Below, piece after piece: positions 42,366 to 50,704 of a stretch of DNA of 64,000 nt. Position numbers and translations under genes: made by a program. Under the pieces are notes generated by a model that saw nothing but the letters and a program-made list of their open reading frames with translations, searched no databases and was not told the DNA's origin. The stretch is from Donghicola sp041224595. Its GTDB lineage: Bacteria; Pseudomonadota; Alphaproteobacteria; Rhodobacterales; Rhodobacteraceae. The stretch spans positions 186,001 to 250,000 of the forward strand of contig NZ_JBGFGN010000157.1 in assembly GCF_041224595.1 (NCBI RefSeq), given 5' to 3'. Position 1 is the first letter of the stretch. Each line of letters opens with the position of its first letter.

Positions 42366-44768
42366 TTAGTGCGCGATCTGGCTAGCAGCCGCTTGTTCCT
42401 GCTGACGTTTGGCCGCTGCAGCCTCTTCGGCAGCTTCGTCCCATTCAACAGCTTCGGGCTGACGCAGCAGCGCCTTTTCCAGAACCTGAGACACGTGGTT
42501 AACGGGGATCAGTTCCAGCCCCTCTTTCACGTTGTCCGGAATGTCGGCCAGATCTTTGACGTTCTCTTCGGGAATGAAGACCGTCTTGATCCCGCCGCGC
42601 AGCGCCGCGAGCAGCTTCTCTTTCAGACCGCCAATCGCAGTGGCGTTGCCGCGCAGAGTGACCTCACCAGTCATCGCGATATCCTTGCGCACCGGAATTC
42701 CGGTCAGCACCGACACAATGGCAGTGACCATGGCCAGACCCGCCGACGGACCATCCTTGGGCGTCGCGCCATCGGGCACGTGCACGTGGATATCCCAAGT
42801 GTCGAACTTCGGTGGCTTCACCCCGATCTGAGGACTGATCGAGCGCACGTAGCTAGACGCAGCGTCGATCGATTCCTTCATCACATCGCCAAGCTTACCG
42901 GTTGTTTTCATGCGGCCCTTACCGGGCAAACGCAGGGCTTCGATCTGCAACAGATCGCCGCCAACCGATGTGTAGGCCAAGCCTGTGACGACACCGACTT
43001 GATCTTCCTTCTCGGCCAGACCGTAGCGGTGACGCTGAACCCCGAGGAAGTCCTCAAGATTATCCGGCGACACGACAACCTTGTCCGTCTTTTTCTGAAC
43101 GATCTGGGTCACAGCCTTACGGGCTAGTTTCGCCATCTCGCGCTCCAGATTACGGACACCGGCTTCGCGGGTGTAGTAGCGGATCACGTCGGTCAGAGCT
43201 TCGTCGGTAACTTCGAACTCGCCCTTTTTCAGACCATGCGAATTGACCTGCTTGTCGATCAGGTGCTTGCGCGCGATTTCGGACTTCTCCTCTTCGGTGT
43301 AGCCCGACAGGGGAATGATCTCCATCCGGTCCAGCAGAGGCCCAGGCATGTTGTAGCTGTTCGAGGTGGTCAGGAACATCACGTCGCTCAGGTCATATTC
43401 GACCTCAAGGTAGTGGTCGACAAAGGTCGAGTTCTGTTCTGGATCCAGCACTTCGAGCATCGCTGACGCCGGGTCGCCACGGAAGTCCTGCCCCATCTTA
43501 TCGATCTCGTCGAGCAGAATGAGCGGGTTCGTGGTTTTCGCCTTTTTCAGCGCCTGAATGATCTTGCCGGGCATTGAGCCGATATATGTCCGACGGTGAC
43601 CGCGGATTTCGGATTCGTCACGCACACCGCCAAGCGAGATGCGGATGAACTCACGACCGGTTGCCTTGGCCACCGATTTCCCCAACGAGGTTTTACCCAC
43701 GCCCGGAGGGCCGACAAGGCACATGATCGGACCTTTCAGCTTCTTCGAACGACTTTGGACAGCGAGGTATTCAACAATACGCTCTTTGACCTTTTCCAAA
43801 CCATGGTGATCGGCATCCAGAATTTCCTGAGCGCGGCCCAAGTCCTTTTTCACGCGCGAGCGAACGCCCCACGGGATTGCAAGCATCCAGTCTAGGTAGT
43901 TGCGAACAACGGTCGCTTCGGCAGACATCGGGCTCATGTTCTTGAGCTTCTTGATCTCGGCTTCGGCCTTTTCTTTGGCCTCTTTCGACAGCTTTGTATT
44001 CGCGACTTTTTCTTCTAGCTCGGCGACTTCGTTTTGCTCGTCACCATCCCCCAGCTCGCGCTGAATCGCCTTCATCTGTTCGTTCAGATAGTATTCGCGC
44101 TGGGTGCGCTCCATCTGGGTTTTGACGCGGCTCTTGATCTTCTTCTCGACCTGCAGAACGGACATTTCGCCCTGCATCATGCCGTAGACTTGCTCAAGAC
44201 GCTCTGCGATGACGACCATCTCGAGCAGTTCTTGCTTCTGGTTCACTTCGATCCCGAGATGACCCGCAACAAGGTCGGCCAGCTTGCCCGGTTCGTCGGT
44301 TTCCGCGACGTTCGACAGGGCTTCTTCGGGGATGTTCTTCTTGATCTTGGCATAGCGCTCAAACTCGTCCGCGACAGAGTTTTCCAGCGCGATCACGGCT
44401 GCCTCGTCGCCCATTTCCTCGTCGAGGTATTCGGCGCGGGCTTCGAAGAACGCTTCGTTGTCTAGATATTCTTTGATTTTGACGCGAGCGACGCCCTCGA
44501 CCAGCACTTTCACAGTGCCATCGGGCAGCTTCAGCAGCTGCAGCACATTCGCCAGCACACCAACACGGTAAATGCTGTCGGTATCGGGGTCGTCGACGCT
44601 GGCGTCGATCTGGCTGGACAGCAGGATTTGCTTGTCATCGGCCATGACCTCTTCCAGTGCACGCACTGATTTCTCACGCCCGACGAACAGCGGCACAATC
44701 ATGTGTGGGAACACAACGATATCGCGCAGCGGAAGGACGGGGTAAGAGGAATTGAGAGGTTCTTGCAT
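42366..44768 (-). CDS. lon: ATP-dependent protease Lon
   Basis: An 800-residue LonA protease. It has an N-terminal LAN substrate domain ('SYPVLPLRDIVVFPHMIVPLFVGREKS'), AAA+ domain with Walker A 'GPPGVGKTSLGKSVA' and Walker B 'PLILLDEIDKM', and a C-terminal Ser-Lys protease domain with 'KDGPSAGLAM' and 'GGLKEKLLAALRGG'. It degrades misfolded and regulatory proteins. The start at 44768 has AAGGA six bases upstream; the frame is open 75 codons further but that part is unlike Lon. Confidence 0.97.
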   Translation of the reverse strand: MQEPLNSSYPVLPLRDIVVFPHMIVPLFVGREKSVRALEEVMADDKQILLSSQIDASVDDPDTDSIYRVGVLANVLQLLKLPDGTVKVLVEGVARVKIKEYLDNEAFFEARAEYLDEEMGDEAAVIALENSVADEFERYAKIKKNIPEEALSNVAETDEPGKLADLVAGHLGIEVNQKQELLEMVVIAERLEQVYGMMQGEMSVLQVEKKIKSRVKTQMERTQREYYLNEQMKAIQRELGDGDEQNEVAELEEKVANTKLSKEAKEKAEAEIKKLKNMSPMSAEATVVRNYLDWMLAIPWGVRSRVKKDLGRAQEILDADHHGLEKVKERIVEYLAVQSRSKKLKGPIMCLVGPPGVGKTSLGKSVAKATGREFIRISLGGVRDESEIRGHRRTYIGSMPGKIIQALKKAKTTNPLILLDEIDKMGQDFRGDPASAMLEVLDPEQNSTFVDHYLEVEYDLSDVMFLTTSNSYNMPGPLLDRMEIIPLSGYTEEEKSEIARKHLIDKQVNSHGLKKGEFEVTDEALTDVIRYYTREAGVRNLEREMAKLARKAVTQIVQKKTDKVVVSPDNLEDFLGVQRHRYGLAEKEDQVGVVTGLAYTSVGGDLLQIEALRLPGKGRMKTTGKLGDVMKESIDAASSYVRSISPQIGVKPPKFDTWDIHVHVPDGATPKDGPSAGLAMVTAIVSVLTGIPVRKDIAMTGEVTLRGNATAIGGLKEKLLAALRGGIKTVFIPEENVKDLADIPDNVKEGLELIPVNHVSQVLEKALLRQPEAVEWDEAAEEAAAAKRQQEQAAASQIAH

Positions 44769-44847
44769 AACGCATCCTTGTTCTTGGCAAGATAGCCCGG
44801 CCCCACATCTGCAGCAGCTCTGGCCATCTCCACGTTTCCGGCATTTG

Positions 44848-44875
44848 ATGTGGGGGCGTTGGCCCCGTTTTACAA
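44848..44875 (-). promoter_or_regulatory. possible heat-shock (RpoH-type) promoter of lon
   Basis: On the minus strand TTGTAA, 13 bases, then CCCCCACAT, similar to the sigma32 pattern CTTGAA-N13-17-CCCCATNT, about 80 bases before lon. The overlapping GGGG/CCCC dyad makes this uncertain. Confidence 0.3.
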
Positions 44876-44979
44876 CCGGTTTGTCATAGAATGCCCCTGT
44901 CAGCAGCGGGCCGCAAGGGCCACTTACGCTTTGCAGGCGCAGGCAGAGCCACAGCAGCGGCACCTGCCCAGAAGAGTGC

Positions 44980-45005
44980 AAAACCCGCACCAACCGGCGG
45001 GATTT
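44980..45005 (-). terminator. probable terminator after the alkene reductase gene
   Basis: On the minus strand CCCGC-CGGTTGGT-GCGGG is followed by TTTTG; a short but G/C-only stem. Confidence 0.5.
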
Positions 45006-45055
45006 GCCTTGGGTTTATTTTAGCACGATGTGCGCCCGCGCCAAAGCGCGCCGAA

Positions 45056-46129
45056 TTATGCTGCCGTCAGCGTGGGATAGTCGGTGTAACCCTTTTCGCC
45101 GCCGCCGTAGAAGGTGCCCTGATCACCCTCGTTCAGGGGCGCGCCTTGGTGCAGACGTTCCACCAAATCAGGGTTCGAAATAAACGGACGGCCAAAGGCG
45201 ACCAGATCAACACCATCGCTCAGGCGTTTCTCGGCCAGATCGTAGTCGTACCCATTATTGCCCATATACGTGCCTTTAAAAAGGCTCCGCAGCGCATCAA
45301 ACTGACCGTCACGTTCGCCGCCAGTCTGACCTTCGACCACGTGCAGATAGGCCAGCTTGTACTCGTTCAGACGTTCAAACACGGGGGTAAAGGTTGCCAT
45401 CGGATCGCTGTCGCTGACGCCATTCGCGTTTGAGAAGGGCGACAGGCGCAGGCCAACATGTCCCGCATCCCATTCAGCAATCACGGCGTCCAGCACTTCG
45501 AACAGCAGGCGGGTGCGGTTCTCGACGCTGCCGCCATAGCGGTCATCCCGCTGGTTCGCACCATCCTTCAGGAACTGGTCCAACAGATACCCGTTTGCAC
45601 CGTGCACCTCGACTCCGTCAAAGCCTGCTGCCTTGGCACAGCGGGTGGCGTGGGCGAAATCCTCGATCACACGGCGGATTTCGTCAGTCTCCAGCGCACG
45701 AGGGGTAGAGGTGTCCTCAAACCCGTTTTTGGTGAACGTCTTCACCCCCGCCGAGATCGCCGACGGCGCAACGGGTGCCTGATCTGCAGGCTGGATCGAG
45801 GTATGGGAAATCCGGCCAACGTGCCACAACTGAATGACAATCTTGCCACCCTCTTCGTGGACCGCGTCGGCCACCTTTTTCCACGCGGCAATCTGTGCGT
45901 CGGTGTGGATGCCAGGTGTCTGGATATACCCTTTGCCTTCGGGAGAAATCTGGGTTGCCTCGGTGATGATGAGACCTGCGCTGGCCCGCTGACGATAATA
46001 CTCGACATGAAGGTCGTTCACTGCTCCCGTCTCGTCATCCGCACGGTTGCGGGTGAGCGGGGCCATGACAACCCGGTTCGCGAGTTCGATTTTCCCTGCT
46101 GGCAGCGGTGTGAAAAGTGCGTCGGTCAT
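45056..46129 (-). CDS. alkene reductase (Old Yellow Enzyme family, NemA-like)
   Basis: A 357-residue FMN TIM-barrel oxidoreductase. It has 'LANRVVMAPLTRNRADDETG', 'VIQLWHVGRISH' (with the substrate-binding His region), 'FDGVEVHGANGYLLDQFLKD', 'RTRLLFEVLDAVIAEW' and C-terminal 'VAFGRPFISNPDLVERL'. It reduces activated C=C bonds of enones, maleimides or nitro-compounds with NAD(P)H. AAGGAG lies six bases before the ATG. Confidence 0.94.
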   Translation of the reverse strand: MTDALFTPLPAGKIELANRVVMAPLTRNRADDETGAVNDLHVEYYRQRASAGLIITEATQISPEGKGYIQTPGIHTDAQIAAWKKVADAVHEEGGKIVIQLWHVGRISHTSIQPADQAPVAPSAISAGVKTFTKNGFEDTSTPRALETDEIRRVIEDFAHATRCAKAAGFDGVEVHGANGYLLDQFLKDGANQRDDRYGGSVENRTRLLFEVLDAVIAEWDAGHVGLRLSPFSNANGVSDSDPMATFTPVFERLNEYKLAYLHVVEGQTGGERDGQFDALRSLFKGTYMGNNGYDYDLAEKRLSDGVDLVAFGRPFISNPDLVERLHQGAPLNEGDQGTFYGGGEKGYTDYPTLTAA

Positions 46130-46248
46130 AAAAAACTCCTTAGCTTGGCCCGCATGTGGGCCTTGGCATTCCAGCTAAGAACGCAAACGGGCACCGCAAG
46201 TTCCCTTGCCGTGCCCGTGATCGAAACGCAGTTGTGCAAGCCTGCACA

Positions 46249-47379
46249 TCACAACGGCTCGATATCTCCCTCGGCCCGTTTTGCGTGGAAATCAGCCTCC
46301 CACTGGGCAAAGGTTCCAGCGGCAATCGCGTCGCGCATCCCCTGCATCAGGTCCTGATAGTAATGCAGGTTGTGCCAAGTCAGCAGCATGGACTGGATGA
46401 TCTCTTTGGCGCGGAAGGTGTGGTGAAGGTAGGCGCGGCTGTAGTTGCGGCACGCAGGGCAAGTGCAGTGTTCGTCCAGCGGGCGCGGATCGTCCTGATG
46501 GCGGGCGTTTTTGATGTTCAGCACACCGCGGCGCGTAAAGACCTGCCCCGTCCGCCCCGACCGCGATGGCAGCACACAGTCCATCATATCAATGCCACGC
46601 TTCACGGCGCCAACAATGTCGTCGGGCTTGCCCACGCCCATCAGGTAGCGCGGTTTGTCGACGGGCAGCATGTCGGGTGCATACTCCAGCACGTCAAACA
46701 TCATCTCCTGCCCCTCACCCACGGCCAGACCGCCGACCGCGTAGCCGTCAAAGCCGATCTTCTGCAGCGCCTCGGCGCTTTCTTCGCGCTGATCGCGGAA
46801 GGTACTGCCCTGCTGGATTCCAAACAATGCATGACCCGGACGATCCCCGAACGCATCGCGCGACCGCTGCGCCCACCGCATGGACAGGCGCATAGACTCC
46901 AAAGCCTGCTTTTCCGTCGCGGGAAACGGCGTGCATTCGTCGAAACACATCACAATATCCGACCCCAGCAGCCTCTGGATTTCCATGCTGCGCTCCGGCG
47001 TGATCTCGTGTTTGGAGCCGTCCACATGACTTTTGAATGTCACGCCCTTTTCGGTCAGCTTGCGAAGTCCCGCCAGCGACATGACCTGAAACCCGCCCGA
47101 GTCCGTTAGAATCGGTCGCTCCCAGTTCATGAACTTGTGCAAACCGCCCAACCGGTCGATGCGTTCAGCTGTCGGACGCAACATCAGATGATAGGTGTTT
47201 CCCAGCAGAATATCGGCACCGGTTTCGCGAACATTTTCGGGCAGCATCGCCTTCACCGTCGCGGCGGTCCCCACGGGCATAAAGGCCGGCGTCCGGATGT
47301 CCCCGCGCGGCGTTGAAATCACGCCTGTGCGCGCTTTTCCGTCTGTCGCCTTGAGTTCAAAGCCAAAACCTGTTGCCAT
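46249..47379 (-). CDS. tgt: queuine/preQ1 tRNA-ribosyltransferase
   Basis: A 376-residue TIM-barrel enzyme. It has 'RGDIRTPAFMPVGTAATVKAM', 'ILTDSGGFQVMSLAGLRK', the nucleophile region 'MMDCVLPSRSGRTGQVF' and the zinc site 'CTCPACRNYSRAYLHHTF'. It exchanges guanine-34 for preQ1 in GU(N) tRNAs, including the tRNA-Asp encoded nearby. With queA in the same window this gives two queuosine steps. The frame begins at GTG 47385, but ATG 47379 fits the family better. Confidence 0.96.
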   Translation of the reverse strand: MATGFGFELKATDGKARTGVISTPRGDIRTPAFMPVGTAATVKAMLPENVRETGADILLGNTYHLMLRPTAERIDRLGGLHKFMNWERPILTDSGGFQVMSLAGLRKLTEKGVTFKSHVDGSKHEITPERSMEIQRLLGSDIVMCFDECTPFPATEKQALESMRLSMRWAQRSRDAFGDRPGHALFGIQQGSTFRDQREESAEALQKIGFDGYAVGGLAVGEGQEMMFDVLEYAPDMLPVDKPRYLMGVGKPDDIVGAVKRGIDMMDCVLPSRSGRTGQVFTRRGVLNIKNARHQDDPRPLDEHCTCPACRNYSRAYLHHTFRAKEIIQSMLLTWHNLHYYQDLMQGMRDAIAAGTFAQWEADFHAKRAEGDIEPL

Positions 47380-47461
47380 GGTCACACTCTCGTTCTATCG
47401 CGCGATTAGTATTACGCGCTGAAACCCCATTTACGGTTCGCGTATCAGGAGCCTTGCCAAA

Positions 47462-48892
47462 ATGACTGACCAGACAGACACCCTTTCCGGTGCACCGGAG
47501 CCTTTGACCCTCGGTTGGGAGGAGTGGCTCAGTCTGCCTAATCTGGGGCTACCCGCCATGCGCGCCAAAGTGGATACAGGGGCGAAAACCAGCGCTTTGC
47601 ATGCCTTTGACATTGAATCCTTTGGCAGCGCAACCCGTCCGCGCGTGCGTTTCACTGTGCATCCGATCCCCGGACGCGAAGATCTGATCATTCCATGCTC
47701 GGCCGAGATCGTGGATCGCCGCGACGTCACCTCGTCCAACGGCGAGACCGAGATGCGCTATGTGATCGAGTCTGCCCTGTCGATCGGAGGCCAGTATTGG
47801 CCCATCGAGCTGACACTGACCGACCGCCGCACCATGAACACTCGAATGCTTCTGGGCCGTCAGGCGCTGATCGAACACGTGACCGTCAGCCCGAACGACC
47901 GCTTCTGCCAGCCCAAGCTCAGCTATGATGTCTACCACAGCACCAAGATCGCGCAGGCTGCGCCCCGCCGTGCTCTGCGCGTTGCTGTTCTGAGCCGCGA
48001 AGACAACTATTCCACCCGCCGCTTGGTCGAAGAGGGCGAATCCCGTGGCCACTCGGTCGAGGTGATCGACACCGCCCGCTGCTACATGGCCATCAACGCG
48101 CTGGCCCCCGAAGTGCACTATGACGGCAAGCGCCTGCCCCGCTACGACGCGGTGATCCCGCGCATCGGTGCGTCAATCACCAGTTACGGCACAGCAATCA
48201 CGCGGCAGTTCGAAACCATCGGCACCTACTGCGTGAACGGCTCCCAAGGGATCACCGCCAGCCGTGACAAACTTTACGCCCACCAACTGATGGCCAAGCA
48301 CAAGATCGGCATGCCTATCACTGCCTTTGCCAGTTCGCCCAAAGATACGGGCAACCTGATGGGTCTGGTCGGCTCGGCACCCCTGATCGTCAAACTACTC
48401 GAATCGACCCAAGGCAAAGGTGTCGTTCTAGCGGAAACCAAGAAAGCCGCTGAGTCGGTCATCGACGCTTTCCGCGGCCTGAAGGCCAACTTCCTCGTAC
48501 AACAGTTCGTGAAAGAGGCCGCCGGCGAAGACATCCGCTGCCTCGTGATCGACGGCAAAGTTGTCGCGTCGATGAAACGCACCGGTGCCGAAGGGGACTT
48601 CCGGTCGAACTTGCACCGTGGCGGCACCGCCAAAGCGGTACGCATCACCAAAGAAGAGCGCGAAACGGCAATCCGCGCCACACGTGCATTCGGTCTTGGC
48701 CTTGCGGGCGTTGACCTGTTGCGCTCGTCCGATGGCCCCAAAGTGCTGGAGGTGAACAGCTCTCCGGGTCTCGAAGGTATCGAGAAAGCCAGCGGCAAAG
48801 ATATCGCAGGGCTGCTTTTTGATGCGATCGAGATGAAAGTTCGCCCCAATCCCGTGCGCCGCCGCAAGACAGATAGTTCAATCGAGGCGTGA
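47462..48892 (+). CDS. fusion of retropepsin-like protease domain (RimB/Zn_protease family) and RimK-type ATP-grasp ligase
   Basis: A 476-residue two-domain protein. The N-terminus (about 15-150) is the family once called ATP-dependent zinc protease, now regarded as retropepsin-like, with the aspartic motif 'AKVDTGAKTSALHA' (D38-T39-G40). The C-terminus (about 160-460) is a RimK-family ATP-grasp: 'PRIGASITSYGTAITRQFE', 'LIVKLLESTQGKGVVLAET', 'IRCLVIDGKVVASMKR' and 'VLEVNSSPGLEGIE'. RimK adds glutamates to ribosomal protein S6 in E. coli, and RimB is a partner protease in Pseudomonas. Here both functions are in one chain. Confidence 0.88.
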   Translation: MTDQTDTLSGAPEPLTLGWEEWLSLPNLGLPAMRAKVDTGAKTSALHAFDIESFGSATRPRVRFTVHPIPGREDLIIPCSAEIVDRRDVTSSNGETEMRYVIESALSIGGQYWPIELTLTDRRTMNTRMLLGRQALIEHVTVSPNDRFCQPKLSYDVYHSTKIAQAAPRRALRVAVLSREDNYSTRRLVEEGESRGHSVEVIDTARCYMAINALAPEVHYDGKRLPRYDAVIPRIGASITSYGTAITRQFETIGTYCVNGSQGITASRDKLYAHQLMAKHKIGMPITAFASSPKDTGNLMGLVGSAPLIVKLLESTQGKGVVLAETKKAAESVIDAFRGLKANFLVQQFVKEAAGEDIRCLVIDGKVVASMKRTGAEGDFRSNLHRGGTAKAVRITKEERETAIRATRAFGLGLAGVDLLRSSDGPKVLEVNSSPGLEGIEKASGKDIAGLLFDAIEMKVRPNPVRRRKTDSSIEA

Positions 48893-48913
48893 CCTCTGGA
48901 CCTAAGCCAACTC

Positions 48914-48939
48914 ATTTCCTATATGAACAGTCAGGAAAT
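48914..48939. promoter_or_regulatory. inverted repeat upstream of sufT
   Basis: ATTTCCT-N12-AGGAAAT, 7-base perfect arms, 15 bases before the sufT start. It may be an operator for an iron or Fe-S sensing regulator, but the match to a known box is not established. Confidence 0.3.
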
Positions 48940-48954
48940 AGGACAGGACCAGCA

Positions 48955-49317
48955 ATGACTGAGGCAAACGAACACCTCGAAGGGGCACCTCTGATCAAGC
49001 CCTCGACCACCGACCACGAGCTTTACGACTCGGTCGTAGAGGGTTGCCGCACGGTCTTTGACCCGGAAATTCCGGTGAACATCTATGATTTGGGTCTGAT
49101 CTACACTATCCTGATCTCGCCCGAGAACGAGGTTCGGATCACGATGACCCTGACCGCGCCGGGTTGCCCGGTGGCTGGCGAAATGCCCGGCTGGATCGCG
49201 GATGCGGTCAGCCCCATCCCCGGCGTCAAGGATGTGGACATCGAAATGGTGTTCGACCCGCCCTGGGGCATGGACATGATGAGCGACGAAGCCCGGCTTG
49301 AACTGGGCTTCATGTAA
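48955..49317 (+). CDS. sufT: SUF system Fe-S cluster assembly protein SufT (MIP18/DUF59 family)
   Basis: A 120-residue protein with the MIP18 core 'VFDPEIPVNIYDLGLIY', 'RITMTLTAPGCPVAGEMPGWI' (conserved Cys) and 'VDIEMVFDPPWGMDMMSDEARLELGFM'. It helps Fe-S cluster maturation. The start at 48955 has AGGACC upstream. It is followed 35 bases later by an A-type carrier gene, so the two likely form a unit. The rest of the suf operon is not in the window. Confidence 0.92.
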   Translation: MTEANEHLEGAPLIKPSTTDHELYDSVVEGCRTVFDPEIPVNIYDLGLIYTILISPENEVRITMTLTAPGCPVAGEMPGWIADAVSPIPGVKDVDIEMVFDPPWGMDMMSDEARLELGFM

Positions 49318-49352
49318 TCCTGTCAGCGCGACAGCGTAGAAAGGACAGCAAG

Positions 49353-49730
49353 ATGTTCAGCATTCCCGGCAAACAGGCCGTTTCAATCTCTTCGGCGGCC
49401 GCCGTGCAAATCCGCAAGCTCATGGAGCGTGACGGGTCCGAAGGCCTGCGTATTGGCGTCAAAAAGGGCGGATGTGCGGGCATGGAATATACCATGGAAT
49501 ATGTCGATGCCATCGACCCCAACGACGAGGTCGTTGAGCAAGATGGCGCACGCGTCATGATTGCGCCCATGGCTCAGATGTTCCTGTTCGGCACCCAGAT
49601 CGACTACGAAACCTCGCTTCTTGAATCTGGCTTCAAGTTCAAGAACCCGAATGTCGTCGACGCCTGCGGCTGTGGCGAGTCCATCAAGTTCAAGGACCTA
49701 GACGAGCTGAAGGCCGAACAAGGCAACTGA
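49353..49730 (+). CDS. A-type iron-sulfur carrier (HesB/IscA/SufA family)
   Basis: A 125-residue protein with the three conserved cysteines: 'GVKKGGCAGMEYTMEY' and the C-terminal 'VVDACGCGESIKF'. It accepts and passes Fe-S clusters to apo-enzymes. It could be SufA, IscA or ErpA by function; the context next to sufT favours the SUF pathway. GAAAGGACAGCAAG precedes the ATG. Confidence 0.93.
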   Translation: MFSIPGKQAVSISSAAAVQIRKLMERDGSEGLRIGVKKGGCAGMEYTMEYVDAIDPNDEVVEQDGARVMIAPMAQMFLFGTQIDYETSLLESGFKFKNPNVVDACGCGESIKFKDLDELKAEQGN

Positions 49731-49802
49731 GGCACCCTGCCCGCTTGACCATTGCCCCCCTCTCGTAAAAGGTGCGTCAAAAGCAACTTTGGGGGGCATC
49801 AA

Positions 49803-50552
49803 ATGCGTCAAAAACTCGCCGCGGGCAATTGGAAGATGAATGGCACGGCGGACGCCCTGTCAGAACTGAACGAACTGACACAAGGCTATCCAGAAGCCGC
49901 TGTCGACATCCTGATCTGCTCTCCTGCAACCCTGATCGACCGCGCCAGCGAAGCCGCCGCAGGCAGCGCTGTTGCGATTGGCGGCCAAGACTGCCACGCC
50001 AAGGTCAACGGCGCACATACAGGCGACATCTCTGCCGAAATGCTGCGCGATGCGGGCGCTAGCTACGTGATCATCGGCCATTCCGAACGCCGTGACGACC
50101 ACGGCGAAACCTCTGAAATGATCGCGGCCAAAGCCACTGCCGCGTATGATGCCGGCCTAATCGCCGTTGTCTGCTGCGGCGAGCACCTGAATACCCGCGA
50201 AGACGGCAAAACACTCGACCACATCGGCACCCAGATCGCCGAGAGCCTGCCCGACACGGCCAACGCCGACACAACCGTGATTGCCTACGAGCCCGTGTGG
50301 GCTATCGGCACCGGCCTGACCCCCACCCTCGAGCAAATCGCCGAAGTCCACGACTTTATCCGCGCAGAACTGGTAAACCGCTTTGGCGAGGAAACCGGCA
50401 ACGGCATTCGCCTGCTCTATGGTGGATCGGTCAAGCCTGCGAACGCGGCAGAGATCTTTGCGACCTCGAACGTCGACGGTGCATTGGTTGGCGGCGCAAG
50501 CCTGAAGGCAGCGGACTTCTCTGCCATCATCGACGCGCTCGTGGCGGCCTAA
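49803..50552 (+). CDS. tpiA: triosephosphate isomerase
   Basis: A 249-residue TIM barrel. It has 'LAAGNWKMNGT' (Asn/Lys), 'VIIGHSERRDDHGE' (catalytic His), 'VIAYEPVWAIGTGLTPT' (catalytic Glu and loop 6) and 'IRLLYGGSVKPANA'. It interconverts DHAP and glyceraldehyde-3-phosphate. The start at 49803 follows a GGGGGG-rich Shine-Dalgarno. It is followed by the dispersed repeat and a strong terminator. Confidence 0.97.
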   Translation: MRQKLAAGNWKMNGTADALSELNELTQGYPEAAVDILICSPATLIDRASEAAAGSAVAIGGQDCHAKVNGAHTGDISAEMLRDAGASYVIIGHSERRDDHGETSEMIAAKATAAYDAGLIAVVCCGEHLNTREDGKTLDHIGTQIAESLPDTANADTTVIAYEPVWAIGTGLTPTLEQIAEVHDFIRAELVNRFGEETGNGIRLLYGGSVKPANAAEIFATSNVDGALVGGASLKAADFSAIIDALVAA

Positions 50553-50558
50553 TCGCAG

Positions 50559-50608
50559 TGAGTATTTAAAGCAAAAAGAAGCGGGTTTCTTTTTGCCGAA
50601 AATACTCA
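50559..50608. repeat. dispersed 3'-end repeat, inverted pair (copy C)
   Basis: Left arm TGAGTATTTAAAGCAAAAAGAA (50559-50580), five bases, right arm starting TTTCTTTTTGCCGAAAATACTC (from 50586). About 19 of 22 positions pair. It lies 7 bases after tpiA and can form a long hairpin. Confidence 0.7.
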
Positions 50609-50626
50609 AAATCCAGACTTCAAAGA

Positions 50627-50658
50627 AAAGGCGCCGTTCCAGCAGGAGCGGCGCCTTT
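50627..50658. terminator. bidirectional terminator between tpiA and dctM
   Basis: AAAGGCGCCG-N12-CGGCGCCTTT, a perfect 10-bp stem flanked by A/T, between convergent genes. Confidence 0.8.
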
Positions 50659-50704
50659 GAAGTTTGAGGGGAGGAAGGGCCCGGGAGGGGCGCCCTATTT
50701 CTTA

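Noticed and set aside
44769..44993. A 75-codon N-terminal extension of lon.
   Set aside because: It is Cys/Arg-rich and unlike Lon; the ATG at 44768 has AAGGA at good spacing and starts at the conserved LAN domain.
45458..46357. A 299-codon plus-strand frame opposite the alkene reductase.
   Set aside because: Antisense shadow of a well-supported OYE gene.
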